The notes under the pieces: generated by a model
Databases searched by the model: none
What the model was told of the DNA's origin: nothing
The model's input: only the letters and a program-made list of their open reading frames with translations
Source of the DNA: Prorocentrum cordatum
Lineage: Eukaryota; Sar; Dinophyceae; Prorocentrales; Prorocentraceae
Reading direction: 5' to 3'
Assembly (NCBI GenBank): GCA_963575745.1
Contig: CAUYUJ010015723.1
Location: 1-32,500 of the forward strand
Length of the DNA stretch: 32,500 nt
Position numbers and translations under genes: made by a program
Part shown: positions 9,516-18,587 of the stretch, piece by piece
Numbering within the stretch: the first letter of the stretch is position 1
Layout: every line of letters begins with the position of its first letter

Positions 9516-10710
9516 TTAAGACGGAACATATTGTGTGCGCATAAGGTGTCGGAGTTCCGCGCGGCCTTCCGACCATTTCTGTCTGTGCAGTATGTGACTC
9601 GTCTATGTGCGCTTCCGTGTCTCATGTTGAGTATTCACATGGGGGCGTCCCAAGTCGCAGGACATCGTCACGGTGTTCGATGTGCTTACTTGTTGCCGTG
9701 ATGCGTGCATCTCTAGGGATAAGTGGGCGTCGTGCCTCTTCAACAAGGTTGCTGTTCCTCTTTATATCCGTCCAGAGACTGCGTCAGCCGCATTGAGGCG
9801 AAGATAGCCACGCATCGCGGGGCGTGGCGCCCAAACTCTGACGGTCCTCTTATATTCATGTTCCTCGTGATTAACACTTCCCTGTCCTACTCCGGCGCGA
9901 GTCGGAATGGTGGGCCATTTCGCTCGAGATTTCTGTATTGACGCGTAAAAGTTGGCAGCAGTTTCGCAGATGGAGGGCAGGTGGTTTTCGAAATGTGGTT
10001 CTCGCCCTAGCGCCTTGCACATTCGTCCTAAACATTTGCAAGAGTTTCACTGATTGAGGGCGGCTCCTTCTCAAACTGTGGCTCTCGCTTCAGCGCCTAG
10101 TAAACATATGAAAGAGTTTTCAGGGTTCCAACGGTCAACAAACCAGAAAATGTGTGTTTGGAACGATTCAGGATCGCCAGCTCAAAGATTAAGGTGATCC
10201 GCAGTGTTCCCAGACGTTGTGTTTTGGCACGGTTCAGGATCCTCAAGACGCAACATCCAAGTTGATTCGTGACGGTGGGGGGCCCAAGAATGGTGTTTGG
10301 ACACGCTTCAGGATCGTCAAACGAGTGCCTCCCAACGGGGCACTTCCCTCAGTTGGAATGAAACCTTGTAGAAGCCTATTAAGAGGGAGTTTCGAGGAAG
10401 GGTTTGCTCCAACATCATTGATGCGTCTTGGGTTTACACTGGTGCTCCCCTCCTCCTCTCCTTCCTCCTCTCAGGAGGAAAAAACAAACAGGCACAAATA
10501 ATCGTCGATTCTTTACGCTTCGCGTATCCCACCAGCCCATCTCACAGCAGCAACTCTCGCGAAGCATGCCGACAGTCGTGTTTTTCAGGCGTGTGTCCGC
10601 TTGGCCCCGCATATCTCCCCTGTTCCTCCTTCCTCCCGCCTCGTTGTACATCCTCCTTGTGAGGGGAGCGGGAGAAGGACGAGGCGGAGGAGGAGGGAGA
10701 GAAAGCGCTC
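9516..10710. other. Intergenic region with degenerate repeats
   Basis: No gene is supported. Two degenerate units lie at about 9,980-10,055 and 10,057-10,125 (CTGTGGCTCTCGC...AGCGCC type). Three units with GTGTTTGG...TTCAGGATC start at about 10,153, 10,219 and 10,293 (spacings 66 and 74). The rest, including a TCCTCC-rich patch at 10,447-10,480, shows nothing recognisable. Confidence 0.5.
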
Positions 10711-10719
10711 CTCGTGATT

Positions 10720-11117
10720 TGAGTCGTTTGGGGTTTCTCGTCCTGGTGTGAGTCGTTCGGGCCCTTCTTCCTGGTGTGAGTCGTTCGGACTCTTCGTGGT
10801 GTGAGTCGTTCGGGCTCTTCGTCCTGGTGTGAGTCGTTCGGGCTTCTCGTGGTGTGAGTTGTTCGGGCCCCTCATCCTGGTGTGAGTCGTTCGGGCCCCT
10901 CCTCCTGGTGTGACTCGTTCGGGCTCCTCGTGGTGTGAGTCGTTCGGGGCCCGCGTCGTGGTGTGAGTCCTTCGGGCTCCTCGTGGTGTGAGTCGTTCGG
11001 GCGCCTCGTCCTGGTGTGAGTCGTTCGGGCCCCTCCTTGTGGTGTGAGTCGTTCGGGCTCTCGTGGTGTGAGTCGTTCGGGCCCCTCGTCCTGATGTGAG
11101 TCGTTCGGGCTCCTCGT
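10720..11117. repeat. Minisatellite of GTGTGAGTCGTTCGGGC units
   Basis: The core GTGTGAGTCGTTCGGGC is followed by CCCTCGTCCTG or CTCGTG spacers, giving units of about 24-33 bp over about 400 bp. The minus strand reads as Arg/Thr/His-rich peptides in all frames, as expected for a repeat rather than a gene. Confidence 0.92.
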
Positions 11118-11390
11118 GGGGCCTCTTGGGGGCCTCTTGGAGCCTCGTGGGGCCTCTTGGGGGCCTCTTGGGGGCCTCTTGGGGCGTCGTGGGCCTCTTG
11201 GGGGCTTCTTGGGGGCCTCTTGGGGGCCTTTGGGGCCTCTTGGGGGCCTCTTGGGGGCCTCTTGGGGGCCTCTTGGGGGCCTCTTGGGGCCGCTTGGGGG
11301 CCTCTGGGGGGCCTCTTGGAGGCCTCTTGGGAGCCTCCTGGGGGCCTCTTGGGGCCATCTTGGGGCCTCTTGCGACCTCCGCAGAAGCGC
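11118..11390. repeat. 12-bp minisatellite GGGGGCCTCTTG
   Basis: More than 20 near-perfect 12-bp units follow the previous array directly. The same family in reverse orientation (CCAAGAGGCCCC) appears at 15,225-15,385 and 30,238-30,410. Confidence 0.92.
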
Positions 11391-11535
11391 AAAGGAGAGC
11401 TGCCCCCTGAGAAGGACAAAATGAGCCCAAAACCTTCGTAAAATCAATGATTTTGCTATGAGGGAAGATGAGCGCGGCCCCCTCAGAAGGCCAAAATGGG
11501 GCCAAACCATCGTAAAATCAATGATTTCTGCTTCA
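11391..11535 (+). repeat. ~76-bp direct duplication
   Basis: GCCCCCTGAGAAGG...CGTAAAATCAATGATTT, starting near 11,401, recurs near 11,477 with few changes (CGTAAAATCAATGATTT is identical). Confidence 0.8.
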
Positions 11536-11890
11536 AAGACGAGCAGAGGGGCCAAACTCCCTCCCCCCGTCGGGGCCAGAATCCTCGTGAGGGTCGTCGT
11601 TTTTTGGCCCTCCGAGGAGTCGAAATGGACCCCCCTGACACCACCCCGGACTCCCTGTCCAGGTCCAGGGGGAGGGGGTAGGGGGAGGGGTAAACCCCTC
11701 CCCGAAGGGGAAGAAGGGGGGTTGAGGACAGAGAGAGCTCCCTAAACCACTCACGCCCAAAGGGCTGGTGGGATTCCCGGGAGAAGATTGGAAACATGGG
11801 CAGTGGAGGGGAAGATTAACATCCAGGAGTTATGTAAAACATCTGGAATCCTGGGATATGTTTCTATTTATTTGTGAGTCCCTGGGCCCC
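11536..11890. other. Intergenic, nothing recognised
   Basis: GC-rich DNA with a G-rich patch at 11,668-11,722. No gene, hairpin or repeat worth naming was seen. Confidence 0.5.
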
Positions 11891-11895
11891 TTTAT

Positions 11896-11946
11896 GTTGC
11901 TCCTCCTCCTCCTCCTCCCCTTTCTCAATCCCAAAACCATTTACAG
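11896..11946 (+). promoter_or_regulatory. Probable (trans-)splice acceptor
   Basis: A pyrimidine tract (CTCCTCCTCCTCCTCC...CTTTCTC) is followed by ATTTACAG with AG at 11,945-11,946, 42 nt before the ATG at 11,989. Dinoflagellate mRNAs generally receive a spliced leader at such sites. No relict leader is seen here. Confidence 0.5.
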
Positions 11947-11988
11947 TCATCCATACGGACGTACTACTTTGCGCAGACGACAGACGCT

Positions 11989-14457
11989 ATGGTGGCGCCT
12001 ATCCCCAAGGCGCTTGCAATTGTCTCCCTCCATTCGCTAGCCGTCGCAGCGACCGGCGATGCGGAGCCTGCGGCGGACAACATTCTCATGCAGATCAATG
12101 TTGAAAGTGCGTGGCGACTTCCACCGGCCGATTGCGCAGGGGTCCGCAAACGTTTTGACGCTGGCTTTGGGGGTTGTGACGTGTACACTGCGAACCGCAA
12201 CAACCACCAGTTCTGCCACAGAGACTTCGACGAGGGCCAAGGCTTCTACGCCGCGCAGGTGTGCTCCGAGTGCCTGGTCTGCCAGGCGCTTACCAAGGAT
12301 GGCGAGAGGGTGCCCGCGGAGTCGGCGGCCCAGCAGGCGGCGAAGCTGAAGCGCGACGCCGAGCTGGAGAAGGCCGAGGCCTTCAAAAGAGCGGAGGCCA
12401 AGCACAGGGTGGAGGCCGGGCGCAGAGCGGAGGCCGTGCGCAAAATGCAGGAGAGGCGAGATGAGGAAGCGCGCAAGGCAGAGGCCAAGCGCAAGGAGGA
12501 GCCAGAGCGCGCGGCGGAGGGCGAGAGATCCATGAAGGCGTCGAAAGAGGAGGCGGACCGCAGGGCGGAGGCCGAGAACAATGCGGAGGCCGAGCGCAAG
12601 GTTGAGACCGATCGCAAGGCGGAGGCCGAGCGCAAGATAGAGGGAGAGCGCAAGATAGAGGCAGAGCGCAAGGCGGAGGCCGAGCGCAAGGCCGAGGCCG
12701 AGCGCAAGGCCGAGGCCGAGCGCAAGGCGGAGGCCGAGCGCAAGGCCGAGGCCAAGCGGAAGAAAGAGGCCGAGCGCAAGGCGGAGGCCGAGCGCAAGGT
12801 TGAGGCCGATCGCGAGGTTGAGGCCGAGCGGAAGGTAGCGGCCGAGCGCAAGGCGGAGGCCGAGCGCAAGGCCGAAGCCGAGCGTAAGGCCGAGGCCGAC
12901 CGCAAGGCGCAGGCCAAGGCTAAGCGCAAGGCTGGTGCAGAGGCAGTGGCCGAGGCTGCGAAGGAGGCCGAGCGCAAGGCGGAGGCCGAGCGCAAGGTGG
13001 AGGCCGAGCGCGTGGCAGAGGCCGAGCGCAAGGCGGAGACCGATCGCAAGGCCCAGGCCGAGCGCAAGATCGAGGCCGAGCGCAAGGCGGAGGCCGACCG
13101 CGTTGCCAAGGAAGACGCCAAGCGGCAGGCGGAGGCCGAGCGCCAGGCGCAGGCCGAGGCCAAGCGCAAGGTGGAGGCCGAGCGCAAGGCGGAGGCCGAG
13201 GGCGTGGCCAAGGAGAAAGCCGAACAGAGGGCGGAGGCCGAGGCCAAGCGCAAGGTGGAGGCCATGCGCAAGGCGGAGGCCGAGGGCGTGGCCAGGGAGA
13301 AAGACGAACAGAGGGCGGAGGCCAAGCGCAAGGCGGAGGCCAAGGCAATGGCCGAGGCCGCGGAGGCCAAGCGCAAGGCCGAGTATGTGGCCGAACGCAA
13401 GGCTGAGGCCGCGCGCAAGGCAGAGGCCGAGCGCAATTCGCAGGCTAAGCGCGAAGAGGACGAGCGTTGGGCCAAGGAGTTGGCCAAGGAGGAGGCCGAA
13501 CGCAAGGCGAAGCTGCAAGCGGGGGCTGCGGCGGAGGAGGCCAGGAAGGATGCTGAGCTGGCGGCGGCGGAGGAGGCCAAGCGCGTGGCACAGGAGGTGC
13601 AAGCCGCGCATGAGTCCGAGCGCGCAGCACGCCGGCAGGCCAAGAGGGCCAAATATGCCAAGCAGGCGGCGGCGGCGGCCAAGAAGCGGGCGGAGCGGCA
13701 GGAGGCTCAGCGCAAGATCGAGGCCGAGGAGGCTGTGCAGGCGGCGGCACAGGCGGCGGCGAAGGCGCAGGCGAGGGCGAATGAGGCTACTGCGGCGAAG
13801 GAGCCGAAGGCAGCGAAGGACATCACGAAGAAGGAGTTTGCGAAGCCGAAGCCTGCTCGGGAGGTGACTGACGCACGAGCCGTCGGCGACCCCCACGTGG
13901 TGAACATGTACGGACAGCGCTTCGACATCCAGAGGGAGGGCAATCACACGCTGATCCACATTCCCAGGAATGCGGAGCCCACAGCCACCCTGCTGAATGT
14001 GAACGGTGAGGTTTACCACATGGGCGGCGCTTGCGCGGACATGTATTTCCATTCAATTTCCGTACAGGGCAAGTGGGCAGCAGACTTGTCGTTATCGCTG
14101 AGCAAAGGGAAAACACGCAGCGCTGGCTTCAACTTCTTTGCGGACGCAGCTCACGAGAGCAACAGCACGCACTGGACGCGCTTCGGCAGCAAGCTGGATC
14201 TGAAGATTGTCTGGGGCATGACTATCACTGGCGTCCGCTACCTCAACATCCTCGTCAAGCATCTGGCCGACGTGCAGTTCTCCGTCGGCGGTCTCCTCGG
14301 CGGGGACGACCACTCGACCATCGCGACTCCGGTGGTGGACTGCAAGCGCACGGTCTCGCTCTTGTCCATCGGGAGCCACCCGGGCGCGGGCGTGTCGAAG
14401 AGCGACGGCTCTTTCGACGAGCTGGCGCAGGTGACGCACGATTCTGATTACCACTGA
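11989..14457 (+). CDS. Secreted-type protein with Cys-rich domain, long charged helix and vWD-like domain
   Basis: 822 residues, intact. The N-terminus (residues 1-22) is mildly hydrophobic and ends SLAVAATGDA, consistent with a signal peptide. A small domain has six Cys at 49, 63, 76, 92, 95 and 98 (the last three as CSECLVC). From about 110 to 625 the protein is almost entirely repeats such as AERKAEAERKAEADRKA, with no Pro and alternating acidic and basic residues; this predicts a very long single alpha-helix or coiled coil. The C-terminus starts VGDPHVVNMYGQRFDI (from 632), the hallmark of von Willebrand factor type D-like domains, and continues to about 800 with late Gly-rich (GGLLGGDDH) and Cys-containing segments. 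An extracellular, cell-covering or adhesive role is inference. ATG 11,989 is the first in frame and follows a splice acceptor by 42 nt. The repeated DNA (18-bp units) is prone to length change. Confidence 0.8.
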   Translation: MVAPIPKALAIVSLHSLAVAATGDAEPAADNILMQINVESAWRLPPADCAGVRKRFDAGFGGCDVYTANRNNHQFCHRDFDEGQGFYAAQVCSECLVCQALTKDGERVPAESAAQQAAKLKRDAELEKAEAFKRAEAKHRVEAGRRAEAVRKMQERRDEEARKAEAKRKEEPERAAEGERSMKASKEEADRRAEAENNAEAERKVETDRKAEAERKIEGERKIEAERKAEAERKAEAERKAEAERKAEAERKAEAKRKKEAERKAEAERKVEADREVEAERKVAAERKAEAERKAEAERKAEADRKAQAKAKRKAGAEAVAEAAKEAERKAEAERKVEAERVAEAERKAETDRKAQAERKIEAERKAEADRVAKEDAKRQAEAERQAQAEAKRKVEAERKAEAEGVAKEKAEQRAEAEAKRKVEAMRKAEAEGVAREKDEQRAEAKRKAEAKAMAEAAEAKRKAEYVAERKAEAARKAEAERNSQAKREEDERWAKELAKEEAERKAKLQAGAAAEEARKDAELAAAEEAKRVAQEVQAAHESERAARRQAKRAKYAKQAAAAAKKRAERQEAQRKIEAEEAVQAAAQAAAKAQARANEATAAKEPKAAKDITKKEFAKPKPAREVTDARAVGDPHVVNMYGQRFDIQREGNHTLIHIPRNAEPTATLLNVNGEVYHMGGACADMYFHSISVQGKWAADLSLSLSKGKTRSAGFNFFADAAHESNSTHWTRFGSKLDLKIVWGMTITGVRYLNILVKHLADVQFSVGGLLGGDDHSTIATPVVDCKRTVSLLSIGSHPGAGVSKSDGSFDELAQVTHDSDYH

Positions 14458-15224
14458 GCGCTGATTCATTGGGTGCGCAGAGATCACCCCCTAGATGCGA
14501 GCCCGCTTCTGCCGCACAGCCGGGTGCTGTTTGGGCGCCCTCTGTAGTCGACCACGGTCTATACATTTGGTGCGAGGCCGACGCGATCATGGGCCCGCAG
14601 AGACGGACCCGTTTCAGCAGCTGCTCTTCCTCCCCTTCCTCGACCAACGGCAGGTTCGTGTCGTGTCGATGCGGCGGCGACCCCGCCGCGGGCGCTCCCG
14701 AACATGCCGCAGAGGAGACGCCAACGGCCGCGTTTGTCCTCCGCGCACCGCGTTCGCCCGCACACCCTCCGCCACCGCCTTCGGAATTCCGTCTGGCAAT
14801 CGATGGGGAAGCGCCGATGCCAAGATTAATAGACAGTCTGGGAGCGCAGCAGAAGTCAGAGCACTAGTTGTTTTATCAGCGCACGGGCACGCGTTCAGAA
14901 ACCTCTGGTTTCGTGCCAACGGCTGCGGTGAATGGACAAACGAGGAAGCTTGCACGAGCGTCGATTAGCGTTAGAATGCAGAATCGATCCGCAAATGACA
15001 TGGGAGGCTCACCACCCACCAATCCACCCCAACCCAACCGGAAGGCCCCAATTTGCCTTCCATTCCCAGTTTGGGGGGAACGTCGGGGAACGTTGAAGAA
15101 ACACGTGTGGAACCCGTACCCCCCCAACCCGAAATTTAGGTTTTCGGGGGTTGGGTTGGCGTGGTCTGGTAGGGGCCCAAACCCCCAGTTGCCAAATCTT
15201 ATGGGTCTTGTCGCGTGCCCTTTG
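14458..15224. other. Intergenic, with a G/C-rich inverted repeat
   Basis: No gene is supported; open frames here have no protein-like composition. CCAACCCAACC (15,029-15,039) and GGTTGGGTTGG (15,149-15,159) are perfect inverted partners around a hairpin-prone CCCGAAA...TTTTCGGG centre near 15,127-15,150. This may be another small inverted-repeat element. Confidence 0.45.
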
Positions 15225-15385
15225 GGGCGCGTCGCGGCTTCTCGCTTGATTCGTTTCGGGCTCACGAGGGCCCCGAGACGGGCCAAGAGTGCCCCAAGAG
15301 GCGGCACGGACGGTCCAAGAGGGCCTCGAATCGTCGCACGATCGGTCCCAGACGAACATTATTGTTCCAAGACGGCCCAAGAAGC
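15225..15385. repeat. Degenerate CCAAGAGG/CCAAGACGG repeat
   Basis: Units such as GGCCAAGAGTGCCCCAAGAG and CCAAGACGGCCCAAGA match the reverse complement of the 11,118-11,390 minisatellite and the units at 30,238-30,410. Confidence 0.6.
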
Positions 15386-15818
15386 AGAGGCCCCCCCGAG
15401 TTGCCATAGACACCGCGCGCACGCGCGAGGTGCGCCGGCTCGGGCGAGAGCTACGCCTCGATCTGGCGGAGCTCGCAGCCCACGGAAGGCTCCCGCTCTC
15501 GCGCGCGCGCAGCGCGGCGGCCCGCTCCCGCGCAGGGTTCGATGCAGCGCAGAGGGGTGCTTCGGTCGGGGGCCCCCAGGCCGTGTGGTGACCACACCGC
15601 GAGGCTCTGGGCCTCAGGGACGGGGCTTGTTTCGATTCGATCCGATTTCGATGACCTCCGATTCCAATCCGATTCGGTTTCGGGTTTCCTGAATAGAGGC
15701 ATGATAGCCTGCCGAGTTCTGCCGGTTCGACTTCTCCCGATTCGGCTGCCGACTCCGCCGATCCGAATCATTTCGATCGCCGATCCGACTTTTTTGGCCC
15801 TCCTGCCCAGATGTCGGT
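15386..15818. other. Intergenic with GATTCC-type degenerate repeats
   Basis: 15,635-15,780 contains many variants of TTCGATTCGATCCGATTTCG and CCGATTC. A near-palindrome, GTGTGGT-G-ACCACAC, lies at about 15,585-15,599. No gene was seen. Confidence 0.5.
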
Positions 15819-15994
15819 CGGCGGCGAGCGAGCGGGGGAAGTGAGAAGGAGGAGGCCTCCTCAGAAGGCGGCGGGGCTTCTGGAAGCCCCCGGGCCTTCT
15901 TCGGGGAAGGCTCAGAAGCCTTGTCAGAAGGCCAGGGGACTTGTGGGCCTTCTGAGGAGGCCCCCCCTCCTCACTTCTCCCGGGCTCGCCGGCG
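15819..15994. mobile_element. MITE-like inverted-repeat element, copy 1
   Basis: The left end reads CGGCGGCGAGCGAGCGG then GAAGTGAGAAGGAGGAGGC and CTCCTCAGAAGGC. The right end, read in reverse complement, gives CGCCGGCGAGCCCGGG, GAAGTGAGGAGG and CTCCTCAGAAGGC, so it has imperfect terminal inverted repeats of about 50 bp. The interior is further palindromic (CAGAAGGC/GCCTTCTG). AGATG occurs on both sides (about 15,809 and 15,999), a possible target-site duplication. No coding capacity. A second, better preserved copy is at 31,003-31,201. Confidence 0.7.
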
Positions 15995-16102
15995 AGTGAG
16001 ATGAGGAACAGGTGCCGATGCCGCTGCCCTCCCCTCGCAGTTTTTCCCTTGTTGGGCTTCCTGGGTGCCCCTCGTCGCCACCGCTGGATTCGCTTCGAAA
16101 TT

Positions 16103-16221
16103 ATGCTCAGAACGCACCCTCCTCCTCTCCCTCGTTCCCTCGTCGCCCTCCAACAAAAAAACGGAATCCGTCGTAGCGCTCGGCGGGTGGGGAAAAAAAC
16201 AAAAATGCTCAGAACGCACCC
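16103..16221 (+). mobile_element. Short A-tailed insert flanked by 17-bp direct repeats
   Basis: ATGCTCAGAACGCACCC occurs exactly at 16,103-16,119 and 16,205-16,221. The 85 bp between end in GGGGAAAAAAACAAAA, an A-rich tail immediately before the second repeat. Target-site duplication plus an A-rich 3' end is the signature of an RNA-copied (LINE-mobilised) insertion. The insert itself is not a known SINE to me. Confidence 0.6.
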
Positions 16222-17104
16222 CAGGAGAGGTTTATGGAGTAGCGGTGCCAGTACCTCTTGGTTTCCCCCAAATGGGTTCCAGATCGGAGGATCGCGCCGC
16301 AGCGCCGATGCATCGTCGATACTGCTTGATGTTGAGGCAGAGTTTTCTCCACGCCGACGCCGCCGATTAATCGGAGGTGCAGCGCGATTCTCCGACCCCA
16401 TCTACTCCGACCCCATTTGGGAGGCCTCTAGTGGTGAGTCCGTGGGGATTCGGGGTTACCGCACGGCTTTGGAACTCGGGTCAGTATCCGAGGATGTCTC
16501 GGGCGACTGGGGCCTCCAGGGTCCCAAAACCGTGCGGTAATGGACCGCGCGGAGAGGTCTCTTGATTTCGAGGTCACCGCGCGGTCTATCAGCACATGGC
16601 TTTCGACCCCCCAACTCGGAGGGGGGGTGGCTTCGCAGACCTCCACTGCATCGTAAAACTTGGCAGGGACGGAAGAAGTGTACCAATGATGCGCCGCCGT
16701 TGGGAGCCAGTTTTTTGTCCGAAGGCGTGGCGTTTCTTGGGGAACACGCTGATGGCGTCCCGACGGCGTCGTGCCACTGATACTGTCTTTCTTCATCTAA
16801 TCAGGGCAAAGGCGTTTCGTCGCTTTCGGCCTCCGAGGGCCCGCGCGGGGCCCTGGGGCCGTAATTAACAAAAACGACTCGGGATTAACAATTTGCCTGG
16901 GGAAAGTGTCGGGGCTTCCAGGGACACCGCATTCGAACATTCAAAACACTGGATGTTTGGGGATACAGACAAATCGCTCCGGAGCGTTCCGCATCGCTCT
17001 CAGAGTGTTCTGGTGCTCTCCGAAACCGCCACGGCGCACGCCAGACCCCATCTCCAGGACCCGCGAGAATCCAGATAGACTCTAGCCAGATTTTTATACC
17101 GCGC
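16222..17104. other. Intergenic with two successive hairpins
   Basis: TTACCGCACGG (16,456-16,466) pairs with CCGTGCGGTAA (16,530-16,540). Directly after, GACCGCGCGG (16,543-16,552) pairs with CCGCGCGGTC (16,577-16,586). The remainder to 17,104 shows nothing recognisable. Confidence 0.5.
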
Positions 17105-17249
17105 GATGACGGCCGTCACCCGGGGGGTGGGAAGGGGGCCGGTGACGTCACGTTTCGCGCCGGCGAAGCCTGGGAGTGCCTAGGAATGGCCGAAGATGGG
17201 TAGGAACAGCATGTAGGTGGCGATCTGCACAACAGTGCCTTCAGCGAAT

Positions 17250-17460
17250 GTGTACACCGCAGCAGCCGTCTGCAACACGGCGCCAGTGTGCACCACAGTG
17301 CCTGCGTGCACCACAGCGCTTATGTACACCACAACGCCTGCGTACACCACAACAGCCGAGTGCAACAGAGACCAGTGTACACCACAGTGCCTGCGTGCTC
17401 CACAACGCTTGTGTACACCACGGCGCCTGTGTGCACCACACCAGCCGTATGCACCAGAGC
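17250..17460 (+). repeat. 18-bp minisatellite in left arm
   Basis: About ten units of the TGCACCACAGTGCCTGCG type. The plus frames read as His-His-Ser-Ala-Cys-Val repeats, a by-product of the 18-bp period. Confidence 0.85.
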
Positions 17461-17465
17461 ACCAT

Positions 17466-17640
17466 TGTTGCATTTAAAAATTTAGAAGGAATCCTTGCGA
17501 CACATGGAGCGCCTGTGGATTCCATTGGAAACAATGTTTCTTTCACACGGATTTGGAAAGGAATCTTTACTGAAAAAGGAGCGCCTCTGGCATCTACGAG
17601 TCCTCCCGAGGTGGAGGAAGAGGAGGAGGAGGAAGAGTAA
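17466..17640 (+). other. Spacer of foldback element with short duplicated coding-like segment
   Basis: Two related segments about 76 bp apart read LEGILATHGAPVDS and WKGIFTEKGAPLAS, followed by a Glu run from a GAGGAG repeat and TAA at 17,638. The similarity is seen at the peptide level, but the segment is short and has no recognised family. Confidence 0.3.
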
Positions 17641-18054
17641 GAGGAGGAAGAGAAGGAAAACATGCCGTACCTATTGGGGACGCCCATGAAGTCAGGGGCA
17701 GCGTGCTCCTGAATCAGGTCGCTTCAGGCGTGGGGCACTGCGGAGGCCGTATAGTGGGAGGCGCCGTGGCATGGGGGCACCGCGGCATGGTACCATGGCG
17801 TTTCATGGCACGACCGCCTATTTCTGTTGTTGACCATTCTTGTTTTGCGGTGCGCACTGAGATAAGCGCACATGCGCTGCAGTGCCGACCCGCACGACGG
17901 GGAGAAGGGTGAGGGAGGAGGAAAGGGAGGAGGAGGAGGAAAAGGCAGGAGGGGAGAACATCGCATTGTATTATCCGCGCTACCCTTGCGTGTTGTTTAG
18001 CTTCCCGCAGCAGATCCTCACCTACATGTTCCTTCTTCTTGTCCTGCGCACGCA
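17641..18054. other. Remaining spacer of the foldback element
   Basis: Contains purine-rich GGAGGA patches (17,641-17,660 and 17,910-17,955) and no gene. CATGGC/GCCATG-type short palindromes occur around 17,765-17,810. Confidence 0.4.
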
Positions 18055-18370
18055 GGCACTGTTGTGTGCACCAGCGCTGTGTTGCACGCGGATGCTGCGG
18101 TGTTCACAGGCGCTGTGGTGTATACAGGTGCTGCGGTGCATGAGTGCATTGTGATTCACAGGCACTGCGTTGCAGACGGCTGCTGCGGAGTACACATTCG
18201 CTGTGGCGTACACAAGCGCTGTGGTGCACGCGAGCACTGTGGTGTACACAGGCGTTGCATTGCACACCGCAGGCGTTGCGTTGCGTTGCGTTGTGTTACG
18301 GTGTACGCAGGCGCTGTGGTGTGCACGCGCGCTGTGGTGCACGCGAGCACTGGTGTACACAAACCGTGTG
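18055..18370 (-). repeat. Minisatellite in right arm (inverted)
   Basis: GTGGTGTACACAGGCGCT-type units are the reverse complement of the left-arm array, with more variation and a GTTGC run near 18,285-18,297. Confidence 0.85.
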
Positions 18371-18564
18371 GTGTAGATCGCCACCGACATGCTGCTCCTA
18401 TTTGGCGCCGGTCATCCGTAGGCATTCCTGGACGCCGCCGGCGCGGAACGTGACGTCACCTGGGGGGGGCGGGGCCTGTGACGGCTGCTAAAGCGGAAAA
18501 TTAAAAAACAGGTTCCTCATTTTCATCTTCTTGCGAGTTGATCCTCGGCTCGTCTTCATCTTAC

Positions 18565-18566
18565 AG
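18565..18566 (+). promoter_or_regulatory. Probable trans-splice acceptor
   Basis: AG of CTTCATCTTACAG after a pyrimidine-rich stretch (TTCCTCATTTTCATCTTCTT, then CTCGTCTTCATC), 22 nt before the tandem relict leaders. Confidence 0.5.
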
Positions 18567-18587
18567 GGGGGGGCACAGGGAGGACAA

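Larger units (their letters stand above)
17105..18490. mobile_element. Foldback-like element with long repeat-bearing inverted arms
   Basis: The left arm (about 17,105-17,465) and right arm (about 18,055-18,490) are inverted copies. The outer parts match in order: GCCGTCAC, a G-rich tract, the palindrome GTGACGTCAC (17,142-17,151 and 18,450-18,459), the Cys-poor block around GGTGGCGATCT, and CAGCGAATGTGTAC. The inner parts are 18-bp minisatellites (TGCACCACAGTGCCTGCG and its complement). Long inverted ends built of tandem repeats characterise foldback-type DNA transposons. No transposase is visible between the arms, so it would be non-autonomous. No clear target-site duplication was found. 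Confidence 0.65.

Noticed and set aside
10720-11390. Regularly spaced repeats that could suggest a CRISPR array
   Set aside because: Spacers are themselves repeats, unit length varies, no cas genes are present and the DNA is eukaryotic.
10415-11419. 334-codon open frame on the minus strand (Pro/Arg/Gly-rich)
   Set aside because: It spans two minisatellites and is open in several frames at once because of the repeat units.
12037-14052. 671-codon open frame on the minus strand
   Set aside because: It is the complement of the Ala/Glu/Lys/Arg codon repeats of the vWD-like gene; the plus strand has the signal peptide, Cys-rich and vWD-like domains.
14868-15692. 274-codon plus-strand open frame
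   Set aside because: Composition is dominated by Arg/Pro/Gly from GC-rich DNA and it overlaps repeat DNA; no domain or start context supports it.
15451-16401. 316-codon minus-strand open frame
   Set aside because: It crosses the MITE and the A-tailed insert, is Arg/Pro-rich and has no recognisable domain.
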